A stretch of 64,000 nt of DNA from Pseudomonas frederiksbergensis (lineage in GTDB: Bacteria; Pseudomonadota; Gammaproteobacteria; Pseudomonadales; Pseudomonadaceae), in assembly GCF_003732705.1 (NCBI RefSeq), contig NZ_MOBR01000006.1:268281-332280 (forward strand), read 5' to 3'. Below the pieces are notes generated by a model. The model searched no databases and was not told the DNA's origin. It worked only from the letters and a program-made list of their open reading frames with translations. How positions within the stretch are numbered: the stretch's first letter is position 1; the number at the start of each line of letters is the position of its first letter. Positions 25,548 to 33,511 of the stretch are shown one piece after another. The position numbers and the translations under genes were made by a program.

Positions 25548-28127
25548 TTAGATCCGTGTCTTTAGTGTATAGAGCATTTCGAGCGCACGACGCGGACTCA
25601 TGTCGTCCAGATCCAGTTTGGCCAGTTCATCCAGCACTGGATGCGGCAGGCTGGCGAACATGTCGCTCTGCTGCGGCGCCGCCGGTTTGCCCTTGGCGGT
25701 CTTGGGCACTTCGTGGGGCAGGGCAGTGGCTTCCAGTCGACCCAGGTGCTCGCGGGCGCGCACGATCACTTCGCTCGGCACACCGGCCAGCTGCGCAACC
25801 GCCAGGCCGTAGCTCTGGCTGGCAGGGCCAGGCAGTACGTGGTGCAGGAACACGATGCGTTCGTTGTGCTCGGTCGCATTGAGGTGGACGTTGGCCACCA
25901 GCGGCTGGGCTTCCGGCAACACTGTCAATTCGAAGTAGTGGGTGGCGAACAGCGTATAGGCGCGCAGGTGCGCCAGACGCTCGGCCGCCGCCCAGGCCAG
26001 GGACAGCCCGTCGAAGGTGCTGGTGCCGCGACCGACTTCGTCCATCAGCACCAGGCTGCGCTCAGTGGCATTGTGCAGGATGTTCGCGGTCTCGCTCATC
26101 TCGACCATGAAGGTCGAACGGCCACCGGCCAAGTCATCGCTGGAACCGATCCGGGTAAAGATGCGATCCACCAGGGACAATTCGCAACTAGCCGCCGGCA
26201 CGAAACTGCCGATGTGCGCCAACAACACGATCAGCGCCGTCTGACGCATGTAGGTGGATTTACCGCCCATGTTCGGGCCGGTGATCACCAGCATGCGCGT
26301 GTTGTCGTCGAGGCTCAGGTCGTTGGCCACGAACGGCGTGCTCAGCACTTGCTCGACCACCGGGTGACGACCCTGGCTGATGCGCATGCACGGCTCGCTG
26401 ACGAAGCGCGGGCAGTTCAGGTCGAGGTTCAGCGCCCGTTCGGCGAGGTTGCTCAGCACGTCCAGCTCAGCCAGTGCGGCGGCGGTGTCTTGCAGAGGCG
26501 GCAGTTGTGAGATCAGGTCTTCGAGCAGCGCTTCGTAAAGCATCTTCTCGCGAGCCAGGGCGCGGCTCTTGGCCGACAGCGCCTTGTCTTCGAACGCTTT
26601 CAGTTCCGGCGTGATAAAACGCTCGGCGCCCTTGAGCGTTTGGCGACGGATGTAGTCCGCCGGCGCCGATTCTGCTTGTTTGCTCGGCAACTCAATGAAG
26701 TAACCGTGAATGCGGTTGTAGCCGACTTTCAGGTGCGAGAGACCGGTGCGCGCCTTCTCCCGGGCTTCGAGGTCGATCAGGAACTGCCCGGCGTTTTCGC
26801 TGAGGGATTGCAAGTCGTCCAGCTCGGCGTCGTAACCGGTTTTCAACACGCCACCGTCACGGATGACCGCCGGCGGGTTGTCAATAATGGCTTTTTCCAG
26901 CAACGCCGCGAGTTCCGGGTAGGTGCTGGTGGTCGCGGCCAGTTGGATGATGTGCGGGGCTTCGAGCTCGGTCATAGCCACTTGCAACTCGGGCAGTGCA
27001 CCGAGGGCGTCGCGCAGACGGGCCAGGTCACGCGGGCGAGCGTTACGTAAACCGATCCGCGCCAGGATCCGCTCGATGTCGCCGATTTCCTTAAGCTGGG
27101 GTTGCAGCTTTTCAAAACGGTAGCCATCAAGCAGGCAGGTAATGGAGGACTGACGCGCCAGCAGCACGGTCAAGTCCCGCAGCGGACGGTTCAACCAACG
27201 GGTCAACAAGCGGCTGCCCATGGCGGTCTGGCAGCGATCGACCACCGATTGCAAGGTGTTCTCGCGACCGCCGGCCAGGTTGGTGTCCAGTTCCAGGTTG
27301 CGACGGCTCGCGCCATCCAGCACCACAGTGTCGTCCAGGCGCTCATGGCGCAGGCTGCGCAAGTGCGGCAGGGCGGTGCGCTGGGTTTCCTTGGCGTAGC
27401 TGAGCAGGCAACCGGCGGCGCCGATGGCCAGGGTCAGGTTCTCGCAACCGAAGCCTTTAAGGTCTTGGGTCGAGAATTGTTGGCAGAGACTCTTCAGCGC
27501 CGTATCGCGCTCAAAATCCCACGGCGCCCGACGACGAACCCCACGGCGTTTTTCCGCCGGCAGGTCTTTCGGCCAATCGTCCGGGATCATCAGCTCTACC
27601 GGATTGACCCGCTCCAGTTCTGCCAGCAGGTTTTCCCAGCCTTTGATTTCCAGCACGGTGAAGTTGCCGCTGGTGATGTCCAGCACCGCCAGACCGAACA
27701 GACGCTCGTCACCCAGCACCGCTGCAATCAGGTTGTCCCGACGCTCATCGAGCAACGCTTCGTCACTGACCGTCCCCGGCGTGATGATCCGCACCACCTG
27801 ACGATCCACCGGCCCTTTGCTGGTCGCCGGGTCGCCAACCTGCTCACAGATCACCACCGACTCGCCGAGCTTGACCAGTTTCGCCAGGTAACCTTCCGCT
27901 GCGTGGTAAGGAATCCCACACATCGGAATCGCCTGGCCCGCCGACTGCCCACGGGCGGTCAGGGTGATGTCCAGCAACTTGGCGGCCTTCTTTGCATCTT
28001 CATAGAAGATCTCGTAGAAGTCGCCCATGCGGTAGAACATCAGCTGGTCGGGGTGCTGGTTTTTCAGGCGCCAGTACTGCTGCATCATCGGCGTGTGCGA
28101 GGACAGATCGGAGATAGCTTTATTCAT
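25548..28127 (-). CDS. mutS: DNA mismatch repair protein MutS
   Basis: This 859-residue ATPase recognises mismatches and recruits MutL. The Phe-X-Glu mismatch-wedge motif is in [12 protein letters not shown] near the N-terminus. The Walker [14 protein letters not shown] and the [12 protein letters not shown] motif are in the C-terminal ATPase. Length is normal. It forms the left border of the accessory island; in P. aeruginosa mutS is close to cinA-recA, so the 34.6 kb between them here is extra. Confidence 0.98.
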   Translation of the reverse strand: MNKAISDLSSHTPMMQQYWRLKNQHPDQLMFYRMGDFYEIFYEDAKKAAKLLDITLTARGQSAGQAIPMCGIPYHAAEGYLAKLVKLGESVVICEQVGDPATSKGPVDRQVVRIITPGTVSDEALLDERRDNLIAAVLGDERLFGLAVLDITSGNFTVLEIKGWENLLAELERVNPVELMIPDDWPKDLPAEKRRGVRRRAPWDFERDTALKSLCQQFSTQDLKGFGCENLTLAIGAAGCLLSYAKETQRTALPHLRSLRHERLDDTVVLDGASRRNLELDTNLAGGRENTLQSVVDRCQTAMGSRLLTRWLNRPLRDLTVLLARQSSITCLLDGYRFEKLQPQLKEIGDIERILARIGLRNARPRDLARLRDALGALPELQVAMTELEAPHIIQLAATTSTYPELAALLEKAIIDNPPAVIRDGGVLKTGYDAELDDLQSLSENAGQFLIDLEAREKARTGLSHLKVGYNRIHGYFIELPSKQAESAPADYIRRQTLKGAERFITPELKAFEDKALSAKSRALAREKMLYEALLEDLISQLPPLQDTAAALAELDVLSNLAERALNLDLNCPRFVSEPCMRISQGRHPVVEQVLSTPFVANDLSLDDNTRMLVITGPNMGGKSTYMRQTALIVLLAHIGSFVPAASCELSLVDRIFTRIGSSDDLAGGRSTFMVEMSETANILHNATERSLVLMDEVGRGTSTFDGLSLAWAAAERLAHLRAYTLFATHYFELTVLPEAQPLVANVHLNATEHNERIVFLHHVLPGPASQSYGLAVAQLAGVPSEVIVRAREHLGRLEATALPHEVPKTAKGKPAAPQQSDMFASLPHPVLDELAKLDLDDMSPRRALEMLYTLKTRI

Positions 28128-28265
28128 CGGAAATCAGGAAAACTCGTTGAAAGGTGTAGGGCAAAGGAGGGGCATCGGCCCGGCTTTTCCGCGATGGGCG
28201 CAAGGTTAACATGAGCTGTCTGCCAGACGCAGGCATCTGAACCTTGCGGCACACTTTCGTCTTTT

Positions 28266-28326
28266 ATGCATTGTCTGCGCGAATCAGCGCAATCAAGCGG
28301 CTCGAAACAAATCTCTTTGTTCTACT
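28266..28326. repeat. Partial duplicate of the tailocin operator/leader
   Basis: An ATGCAT half-operator (28266-28271) is followed 29 bases on by AAGCGGCTCGAAAC and CTCTTTGTTCTAC. The real tailocin leader has ATGCAT (30734), AAGCGGCTCGAAAC (30765) and CTCTTTAGTTCCAC at nearly the same spacing. It looks like the copy left at the outer edge when the formyltransferase/repressor segment was inserted or when an older tailocin was lost. Confidence 0.7.
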
Positions 28327-28370
28327 GCCAATGATGAAAATCGGTCTTATTAAATTGTCGCCGTCAAAGC

Positions 28371-28407
28371 CAGCGACGCACCTGTCATGTCCGATGGTGC
28401 GTCGCTG
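28371..28407. other. Perfect 12-bp hairpin downstream of the formyltransferase gene
   Basis: CAGCGACGCACC (28371-28382) pairs exactly with GGTGCGTCGCTG (28396-28407) around a 13-base loop. On the minus strand it lies just past the stop of the formyltransferase gene. It has no T-run, so it may stabilise the mRNA end or act as a weak terminator between this gene and mutS. Confidence 0.65.
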
Positions 28408-28414
28408 TTGCCGA

Positions 28415-29302
28415 TTAGCTAAACCGAGCGCGGAACTTTGAAAGTGGCAGCAGGGAACTCCCTCCTTCGTCGCTCACGCAATCCGTCACCTTAAGCAGGC
28501 CGGTACCACACACAACCACAGGCAAGCCGTCCTCAACAAAAATCACCTTGCCGGCAGTTCGGTTCTCGATCTGTACATCGTCTTGATCTACGGCTGCAAG
28601 GATACGCGCCGGGACACCGTCAACGAGGCAGAATGCGCCCTTGTATGGGGCTCCGACCGCATCGATCATTCGTCGAATCCGGCTCGCCGATTGACTCCAG
28701 TCAATTTGATAATCTGCATCGTCCCGCCACAAGCTATACGTCGCCTGACAATGGTCTTGAACTTCGGCTCTTAGCGGCTCACCGCTGGCCAGTGTTTTCA
28801 GCACAGCCATGCCCGAGACCAGGTAGCAACTTCCAACCGCTGTGATTGCTTCTGCAATCGTTATCGGATAGCTGATCGGCACGGAGGTTTGGTGGATGAT
28901 ATCGCCTCGGTCGTACTCGCTGGCGCCGAATATCGCAGACACGCCGACCTTGCTCTCACCATTGATCAGTGCATTGACCAGGGGCGCGAACCCTCGATAC
29001 TTAGGCAGCAGAGAGTCATGGAAAACGATCAGCTTTTCTGGTGGGTGATTGATCAACCAGCGCCAGGAAATTGCCATTGCGTATTCAGTGGTGATTGTCG
29101 AGAAGTCTTTCCGAAGGCTGAACTTGACCCCCGCGGAATCGCACACGGATGCGATTTCTCGGGAGTAGTCATTGAGCACCGAACCGTCCTGGCCTATGAC
29201 CACTTCGGCAATGATGTTTTTGAATTGAGAGACTGCTTGCTCGACGAACGTCAGCCCTTTTTCCGTCATTACAAACAAGGTCAGTAGATTCGATGTGTTC
29301 AC
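28415..29302 (-). CDS. Formyltransferase-family protein (Fmt/ArnA-like fold)
   Basis: The 295-residue protein has the formyltransferase core with HDSLLPKYRGFAPLVNALING at 95-115 and EYDRGDII at 130-136, which supply the His (95) and Asp (131) of the family. The Asn two residues before the His, normally part of the catalytic triad, is Val93. A C-terminal domain with TYSLWRDDADYQIDWSQSA and VGAPYKGAF fits the tRNA/sugar formyltransferase C-terminal region. The housekeeping fmt is usually next to def, so this is an accessory paralogue. It could N-formylate an amino sugar of LPS; the substrate is unknown. Confidence 0.8.
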   Translation of the reverse strand: MNTSNLLTLFVMTEKGLTFVEQAVSQFKNIIAEVVIGQDGSVLNDYSREIASVCDSAGVKFSLRKDFSTITTEYAMAISWRWLINHPPEKLIVFHDSLLPKYRGFAPLVNALINGESKVGVSAIFGASEYDRGDIIHQTSVPISYPITIAEAITAVGSCYLVSGMAVLKTLASGEPLRAEVQDHCQATYSLWRDDADYQIDWSQSASRIRRMIDAVGAPYKGAFCLVDGVPARILAAVDQDDVQIENRTAGKVIFVEDGLPVVVCGTGLLKVTDCVSDEGGSSLLPLSKFRARFS

Positions 29303-29799
29303 GTGTTTTATTCCGACTGATGCTATTTAAGGGCTTTGCCCGTTTTTTATGCTCTTCTCCGGCGACCATCAACGCTGCATGGGCATCGGCTAGCGCTTGA
29401 GTAGAGTGGGCAGGGTTTTCAGCGATGAACTGTTTCAACCAGCTCAGAGCTCACTTTCCAGAAAGTCGAACTCCAGCAAGTAAGCGCCATCAAGCTTGAT
29501 ACTGTCGATTTAGCCGAGGGCAGTTGGGGCCGCTCCATTCGACAGGTCCCGTTTGAATATTGAGAGTGTCGCCGTAGGCTGTGACGGCCTGGACTGTGTG
29601 GGATATGCCCGGTCCAGGTACTTTTCCCACGATTTGAATGTAATCTTCATTGGGATTCTACGTCAGCAGCGGAAGGCAAATCATGCCACAAAGATCTATT
29701 TCCGTCGGCAGAGCTCTGTGATGCAAGAGTATCCAGTGTGGGTATTGCGATAGGTGGCATGGAGCCCCGCGGAACATTTCTGCTATTTATTTATGATTT
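29303..29799. other. Roughly 500-base gap with no convincing gene
   Basis: The gap separates two divergent genes. On the minus strand 29330-29520 reads as two short overlapping frames (one ending KLDGAYLLEFDFLESEL, the other continuing WLKQFIAENPAHSTQAL and ADAHAALMVAGEEHKKRA). This looks like a frameshifted remnant of a small gene. No homology is recognised, and 29560-29790 holds nothing I can name. Confidence 0.4.
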
Positions 29800-29813
29800 A
29801 TGCATATCTGCAT
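29800..29813. promoter_or_regulatory. TGCAT operator upstream of the repressor gene
   Basis: ATGCA-TATC-TGCAT is an interrupted palindrome 37 bases before the repressor ATG. Its half-sites match those of the two operators downstream of the gene. It probably mediates autoregulation. Confidence 0.6.
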
Positions 29814-29849
29814 TTGTTTTCCGCAAAAAGATCAAGCACTATTCGCGTT

Positions 29850-30584
29850 ATGCAAAAACGCAATGTTTCTTCAGTCTTAAGAGCGCTGCTCGATCAGCAC
29901 GGGATCTCCCCCACGGAGCTTCACCGTCGCACCGGCGTGCCTCAATCCACACTCTCGCGCATCCTCAGCGGGAAGATCGTCGATCCTTCGGATAAGCACA
30001 TCTCGAAGATTGCCGAGTACTTCGCCGTGAGCACCGATCAGTTGCGCGGGCGCGCCGATGTTGCGCCGGCCGCCGGTGCCGGGCGCGAGCCCATACATTC
30101 CGAACTCAAGGACATAAGCTTGTGGGACGACGATACCCCTGTCGATGACGACGAGGTGTCGGTCCCCTTTCTTCGCGAGGTTGAATTGGCTGCTGGATCA
30201 GGAAGATTCGTCATCGAAGAAAGCGAGCGCTCCAGCTTGCGCTTCGGCAAGCGCAGTCTGCGTCACAACGGCGTGCAGTTCGACCAGGCCAAATGCGTGA
30301 CAGTGCGCGGCAACAGCATGTTGCCGGTCCTGCGCGACGGCGCCACCGTCGGGGTCAATGCCGGTAAATGCGGGATTGGCGACATCGTCGACGGCGACCT
30401 GTACGCGATCAACCATAACGGTCAGCTGCGGGTGAAACAGCTTTATCGCCTGCCCACCGGTATCCGCCTGCGCAGCTTCAATCGCGATGAGCACCCGGAT
30501 GAGGACTACACCTTCCAGGAAATCCAGGAAGAGCAGATCGTCATCCTCGGTCACGTCTTCTGGTGGGGCATGTACGCCCGCTAA
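29850..30584 (+). CDS. XRE/S24 self-cleaving repressor of the tailocin locus (PrtR/CI-like)
   Basis: The 244-residue protein combines an N-terminal helix-turn-helix (about 5-67, with GISPTELHRRTGVPQSTLSRIL) and a C-terminal LexA/CI-type S24 peptidase. The catalytic Ser156 is in VRGNSMLPVLRDG and Lys196 in LRVKQLYR; the Ala115-Gly116 bond in ELAAGSG is the likely cleavage site. RecA-stimulated self-cleavage would induce the tailocin genes. ATG 29850 is chosen because the longer reading adds residues encoded by the operator. TGCAT palindromes flank the gene and a terminator follows. Confidence 0.92.
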   Translation: MQKRNVSSVLRALLDQHGISPTELHRRTGVPQSTLSRILSGKIVDPSDKHISKIAEYFAVSTDQLRGRADVAPAAGAGREPIHSELKDISLWDDDTPVDDDEVSVPFLREVELAAGSGRFVIEESERSSLRFGKRSLRHNGVQFDQAKCVTVRGNSMLPVLRDGATVGVNAGKCGIGDIVDGDLYAINHNGQLRVKQLYRLPTGIRLRSFNRDEHPDEDYTFQEIQEEQIVILGHVFWWGMYAR

Positions 30585-30602
30585 CCTCACCGCTATCCGA
30601 TA

Positions 30603-30629
30603 AAACCCGCCACCCGGCGGGTTTTTTTT
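30603..30629 (+). terminator. Repressor terminator
   Basis: AAACCCGCC (30603-30611) pairs with GGCGGGTTT (30616-30624) around a 4-base loop and is followed by further T. It insulates the repressor gene from the tailocin promoter downstream. Confidence 0.92.
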
Positions 30630-30687
30630 CGCCTGCGCAAAACCACCAACGCCTTTGTCTGCGGTGCTTTCATGCGTCAGCGCAAAA

Positions 30688-30711
30688 CAAATGCATAAAT
30701 AAATGCATTTG
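30688..30711. promoter_or_regulatory. Operator palindrome 1 of the tailocin promoter
   Basis: CAAATGCAT and ATGCATTTG form a perfect 9-bp inverted repeat with a 6-bp AAATAA spacer, just upstream of the -35 element. It shares the ATGCAT half-site with the operators at 29800 and 30724. Confidence 0.75.
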
Positions 30712-30715
30712 CGCA

Positions 30716-30744
30716 TTGACTGTATATGCATCCATGCATATTCT
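30716..30744 (+). promoter_or_regulatory. Tailocin promoter overlapped by operator palindrome 2
   Basis: A -35 TTGACT (30716-30721) and -10 TATTCT (30739-30744) are separated by exactly 17 bases. The spacer is almost filled by ATATGCAT-CC-ATGCATAT (30724-30741), a perfect 8-bp inverted repeat. Repressor bound here would block polymerase. Transcription should begin near 30751, just before a 7-bp hairpin (AGCCGCT/AGCGGCT, 30753-30772). Confidence 0.72.
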
Positions 30745-30764
30745 TTGTCTCAAGCCGCTCAACA

Positions 30765-30796
30765 AAGCGGCTCGAAACGAAGCTCTTTAGTTCCAC
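30765..30796. repeat. Leader repeat, partner of 28295-28325
   Basis: AAGCGGCTCGAAAC and CTCTTTAGTTCCAC recur with few changes about 2.47 kb upstream, on the other side of the formyltransferase/repressor segment. The two copies are in direct orientation. Confidence 0.7.
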
Positions 30797-30809
30797 CACA
30801 AAGGCAGCG

Positions 30810-30920
30810 ATGAACCGGCCTCAACGGTTCAGAGGGTTGGCAACTGACCCGGGTGTGCAGCGTAAAGCACCAGAAGCAGTTATCCGGCGGGCAGGGACCG
30901 CGGTCGGAAAAACAATTTGA
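30810..30920 (+). CDS. Possible 36-residue basic leader peptide
   Basis: A short frame begins at ATG 30810 behind an AAGGCAG and encodes an Arg/Lys-rich peptide. It lies in the leader between the promoter and a terminator at 31008. A second frame (30921-31133) begins right after its stop but reads through the terminator stem. Neither is recognised; coding is uncertain, and the 30745-31126 stretch may simply be an untranslated leader or small RNA. Confidence 0.25.
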   Translation: MNRPQRFRGLATDPGVQRKAPEAVIRRAGTAVGKTI

Positions 30921-31007
30921 ATGGACTCGTACCGCGCCAGTAGCGCCGAAAAGTCAGCTTCCTTTTTTGCTAACAGGATCAAAGGAAGGCGAAGGACCGC
31001 ATTACTG

Positions 31008-31035
31008 AAAAGCCCGGCCAAAACCGGGCTTTTTG
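31008..31035 (+). terminator. Terminator in the tailocin leader
   Basis: AAAAGCCCGG (31008-31017) pairs perfectly with CCGGGCTTTT (31024-31033), followed by T. Transcripts from the promoter at 30716-30744 would stop after about 285 nt unless polymerase reads through. Confidence 0.85.
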
Positions 31036-31126
31036 GAATGCCTACCTACCGTCAGGCACTTCAAGCCTCGTCTGGGCACAGCCCGAACAAATGGAAGGAA
31101 CCGGCAGAAATCAAAAGGCATTGCAG

Positions 31127-31315
31127 ATGTTGAAAAATTGCAGATGTGGACATTGCAAAAGATTGCTCGCCCGAGTGGGTGAGCACACCGAGCTCCAGAT
31201 CAAATGTCCCCGATGCGGGACGCTGAATCATGTGAAGGCCACGAGCCTCGAGCGATCGCCTGGGAGCGACTTGAGCGCGGCACCCGCTGCGCAAACCACT
31301 CAGTTAACTCAATAG
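31127..31315 (+). CDS. Com-like zinc-ribbon regulatory protein
   Basis: The 62-residue protein has CRCGHCKRLL and CPRCGTLNHV, a four-Cys zinc ribbon matching phage Mu Com, which activates translation of the mom modification gene by binding its mRNA. ATG 31127 puts the ribbon at the N-terminus as in Mu Com. The Ala/Thr/Gln-rich C-terminal tail is unlike Mu Com. No mom gene follows; a secreted protein gene starts 7 bases later. Confidence 0.75.
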   Translation: MLKNCRCGHCKRLLARVGEHTELQIKCPRCGTLNHVKATSLERSPGSDLSAAPAAQTTQLTQ

Positions 31316-31322
31316 GTGAACC

Positions 31323-31904
31323 ATGAACAGTTTCAAAAAATACGTTACCCCGCTGTTGCTGTCCTTTGCGCTACTTGGTAGCGGTGGCAATGCGGCTGCC
31401 GCCAACCTTTTGGTCAACGGCAGCTTCGAACAACCCGGCTGCAGCGGTAGCTGCATTCTGGATACCCCGGCGAAAACCAACTTCATCACAGGCTGGACAA
31501 CGTTCTTGTCCGGTGCCGAGTATTTCAACATGCCAGCCATGTTCGGGGGCTCGGTAGCGGCCGATGGTGTAGTGATTGTCGACCTGGCCAACTACGTCTA
31601 TGGCAACGGCGGCGGCATTCAGCAGAACTTCGCCACCACGACCGGCGCCAAGTATCGACTGACCTTTAGCGCGGGCAACTCGCGCTACGCCAGTCGCTCC
31701 GGCGACGGTGTCATCCAGGTGAAAGTGGCCGGGCAAACCGTCTCCTTTAACACCCCGGTCGCCAAAGGCGTCGCGGTCGAATGGAGCACCATCACTTACG
31801 ACTTCACCGCCACCACGTCGCAAACCACGTTGGCTTTTTTCAACGAACAGAACCCCTACAACAACTTCGCCTTTATCGACAACGTGATCGTTGAACGTCT
31901 TTAA
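31323..31904 (+). CDS. Secreted DUF642-like protein
   Basis: This 193-residue protein has a signal peptide (residues 1 to about 26, ending AAAA) followed by one beta-sandwich. NLLVNGSFEQPG, WTTFLSGAEYFNMP, DLANYVYGNGGGIQQNF and AFIDNVIVERL are typical of DUF642/galactose-binding-like domains. A Cys pair (CSGSC) near residue 40 may form a disulfide. It lies in the tailocin operon between the Com-like gene and the holin, where no structural gene is expected. Carbohydrate binding is a family-based guess. Confidence 0.65.
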   Translation: MNSFKKYVTPLLLSFALLGSGGNAAAANLLVNGSFEQPGCSGSCILDTPAKTNFITGWTTFLSGAEYFNMPAMFGGSVAADGVVIVDLANYVYGNGGGIQQNFATTTGAKYRLTFSAGNSRYASRSGDGVIQVKVAGQTVSFNTPVAKGVAVEWSTITYDFTATTSQTTLAFFNEQNPYNNFAFIDNVIVERL

Positions 31905-31985
31905 AGCGGTATCGCCTGACATCACCCGGGCTGGGTCCAAAGGACACAGCCCGATCATTCATCAATCACCCCCAGGAGGCGTGAC

Positions 31986-32327
31986 ATGACAAACGAGCAA
32001 CAAGCGTTGCTGGACATGCCGATCTGGCTTGTCATCGTCCTCGCCCTGGTGGGCGGGGTGTCCGGCGAAATGTGGCGCGCCGACAAGGAAGGCGCCCGAG
32101 GCTGGGCGCTGTTGCGGCGCCTGGCATTGCGCTCCGGGGCCTGCGTGATCTGCGGAGTCTCCGCGATCATGTTGCTGTACGCCGCTGGCGTGTCGATCTG
32201 GACCGCGTGTGCGTTTGGCTGCCTCACGGCGATGGCGGGGGCGGATGTGGCCATTGGGTTGTATGAGCGCTGGGCGGCGAAGCGGATTGGTGTGTGTGAA
32301 GTGCCGCCACGTCCGGATCAACAATAA
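31986..32327 (+). CDS. Tailocin holin
   Basis: The 113-residue protein has three hydrophobic segments (about 12-28, 48-70 and 72-90) and a polar, basic C-terminus. It starts behind a strong AGGAGGCG. Small multi-span proteins at this point, just before the baseplate genes, are the holins of R-pyocin loci. It would open the inner membrane for the endolysin encoded 29 kb downstream. Confidence 0.82.
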   Translation: MTNEQQALLDMPIWLVIVLALVGGVSGEMWRADKEGARGWALLRRLALRSGACVICGVSAIMLLYAAGVSIWTACAFGCLTAMAGADVAIGLYERWAAKRIGVCEVPPRPDQQ

Positions 32328-32373
32328 AACAGCGGCGCTGATCTTTGCGTTGCAGGTGAACAGGAGGCCATTA

Positions 32374-32886
32374 ATGTCCGTTGTCATCGAAAAACCTTCG
32401 CAGCTTGTGAGCGCCATTGCCGACGCATTGCGCATCGCCATTCCCGGCGTGAAGGTCGGCAGCCATCAAGACTTCGACAACACCATCGATTCGACCTGGG
32501 TGCTGATTGCAATCGATCACGATGCGCCGGGCAACCGCGCCAATAACGGACGCATCGCCCATGTCCTGACGGTTTCGTTGCAAGTTGTGTTGCCGACGCC
32601 TGGGCCTGAAGTGTGCGACCTGGTTAGCGAGTTGAAAAACCTCGTCACCGACAATCGCTGGAAACTGCCGGCCGATCAATGCGACCTGCCGCAGAACATC
32701 GATGGCCTTCCGACCACATCCCTCAGCGGTACACGGGAATACAACGCCTGGACCGTTTCATTCACCCAGACGCTGTACCTCGGGCCATTGCTGCTGGAAG
32801 ACCCTACGGGCATCCCGAAATACGCCCGCACCTGGGAAGTGTCGAACATCGACGACCCGGATCAATACATTGCACTCGAGGACTAG
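32374..32886 (+). CDS. Phage Gp37-like minor tail protein (module A)
   Basis: The 170-residue protein is similar in position and character to the small tail protein preceding gpV in R-pyocin loci (Gp37/tail-terminator-like). ATG 32374 sits behind CAGGAGG; a longer upstream reading overlaps the holin and is not supported. It precedes gpV by three bases and is probably co-translated. The assignment is from synteny and overall pattern, without a diagnostic motif. Confidence 0.65.
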   Translation: MSVVIEKPSQLVSAIADALRIAIPGVKVGSHQDFDNTIDSTWVLIAIDHDAPGNRANNGRIAHVLTVSLQVVLPTPGPEVCDLVSELKNLVTDNRWKLPADQCDLPQNIDGLPTTSLSGTREYNAWTVSFTQTLYLGPLLLEDPTGIPKYARTWEVSNIDDPDQYIALED

Positions 32887-32889
32887 CCC

Positions 32890-33501
32890 ATGTTTGACGC
32901 GCTGTTACGCATGCAACTGGGCCCGATCATCGAGCGCTTGGCGCAGATGGAGACTGAGCTTGAAGACCTGTATCGACGCGCCGACAATTTTTGTCGGATC
33001 GGCGTGTGTCAGGAAGTCGATGCGGCCAGCAATACCTGCAAGGTCCGCCACGGTGAATTGCTGAGCCCGGCCATCCGCTTTTTCAACCCGAGTGCCGGGG
33101 CTCAGAGCGAGTCGCGGATCCCCTCCGTCGGCGAGCAATGCCTGTTGCTGAATCACGGTGGCGGCGAGGGCGGTGGGCAGTCGGTCGCGCTGTTCGGCCT
33201 TAACGGCGACCGGTTTCCCCCGGCCTCGACACTGGCGTCGCTGACCCGTCGTCTCTATCAGGACGGCACGGAAAGCGGTTACGACGATGTCAGCCATGTC
33301 CTGCACTGGAACAACGGCCCGGCGGCATTCACCGGTTCTCGTGAATCGCTCGAATTGAGCATCGGCCCGGCGCGACTGGCGATGACGCCCCAGGCAATCA
33401 CCTTGCAACTAGGCGCGGTCGGTTTGCTGATCGACGCTGCCGGCGTGCACCTGAGCGGCCCGGTGGTGGATCACCAGGGGCGTGTCATCAGCCCCAAATA
33501 A
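32890..33501 (+). CDS. Baseplate assembly protein V, spike (module A)
   Basis: The 203-residue protein is P2 gpV-like: an OB-fold N-terminal part (about 35-110, IGVCQEVDAASNTCKVRHGELLSPAIRFF) and a C-terminal beta-helix (LELSIGPARLAMTPQAITLQLGAVGLLIDAAGVHLSG) that forms the membrane-piercing spike. It begins the V-W-J-I baseplate run. Confidence comes from family pattern and order. Confidence 0.9.
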   Translation: MFDALLRMQLGPIIERLAQMETELEDLYRRADNFCRIGVCQEVDAASNTCKVRHGELLSPAIRFFNPSAGAQSESRIPSVGEQCLLLNHGGGEGGGQSVALFGLNGDRFPPASTLASLTRRLYQDGTESGYDDVSHVLHWNNGPAAFTGSRESLELSIGPARLAMTPQAITLQLGAVGLLIDAAGVHLSGPVVDHQGRVISPK

Positions 33502-33511
33502 AGGGTTTCCC

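Noticed and set aside
29553-29753. A 66-codon plus-strand frame before the repressor
   Set aside because: No ribosome site, no recognised motif and Cys/Arg-rich composition; more likely non-coding island-edge sequence.
28295-30796. Direct repeats as phage attachment sites
   Set aside because: No integrase or tRNA gene is present, the repeats are imperfect and both lie at one end of the island, so they do not bracket it.
30921-31133. A 70-codon frame between the leader peptide and com
   Set aside because: It reads straight through the terminator stem and overlaps the com start; no SD and no recognised similarity.
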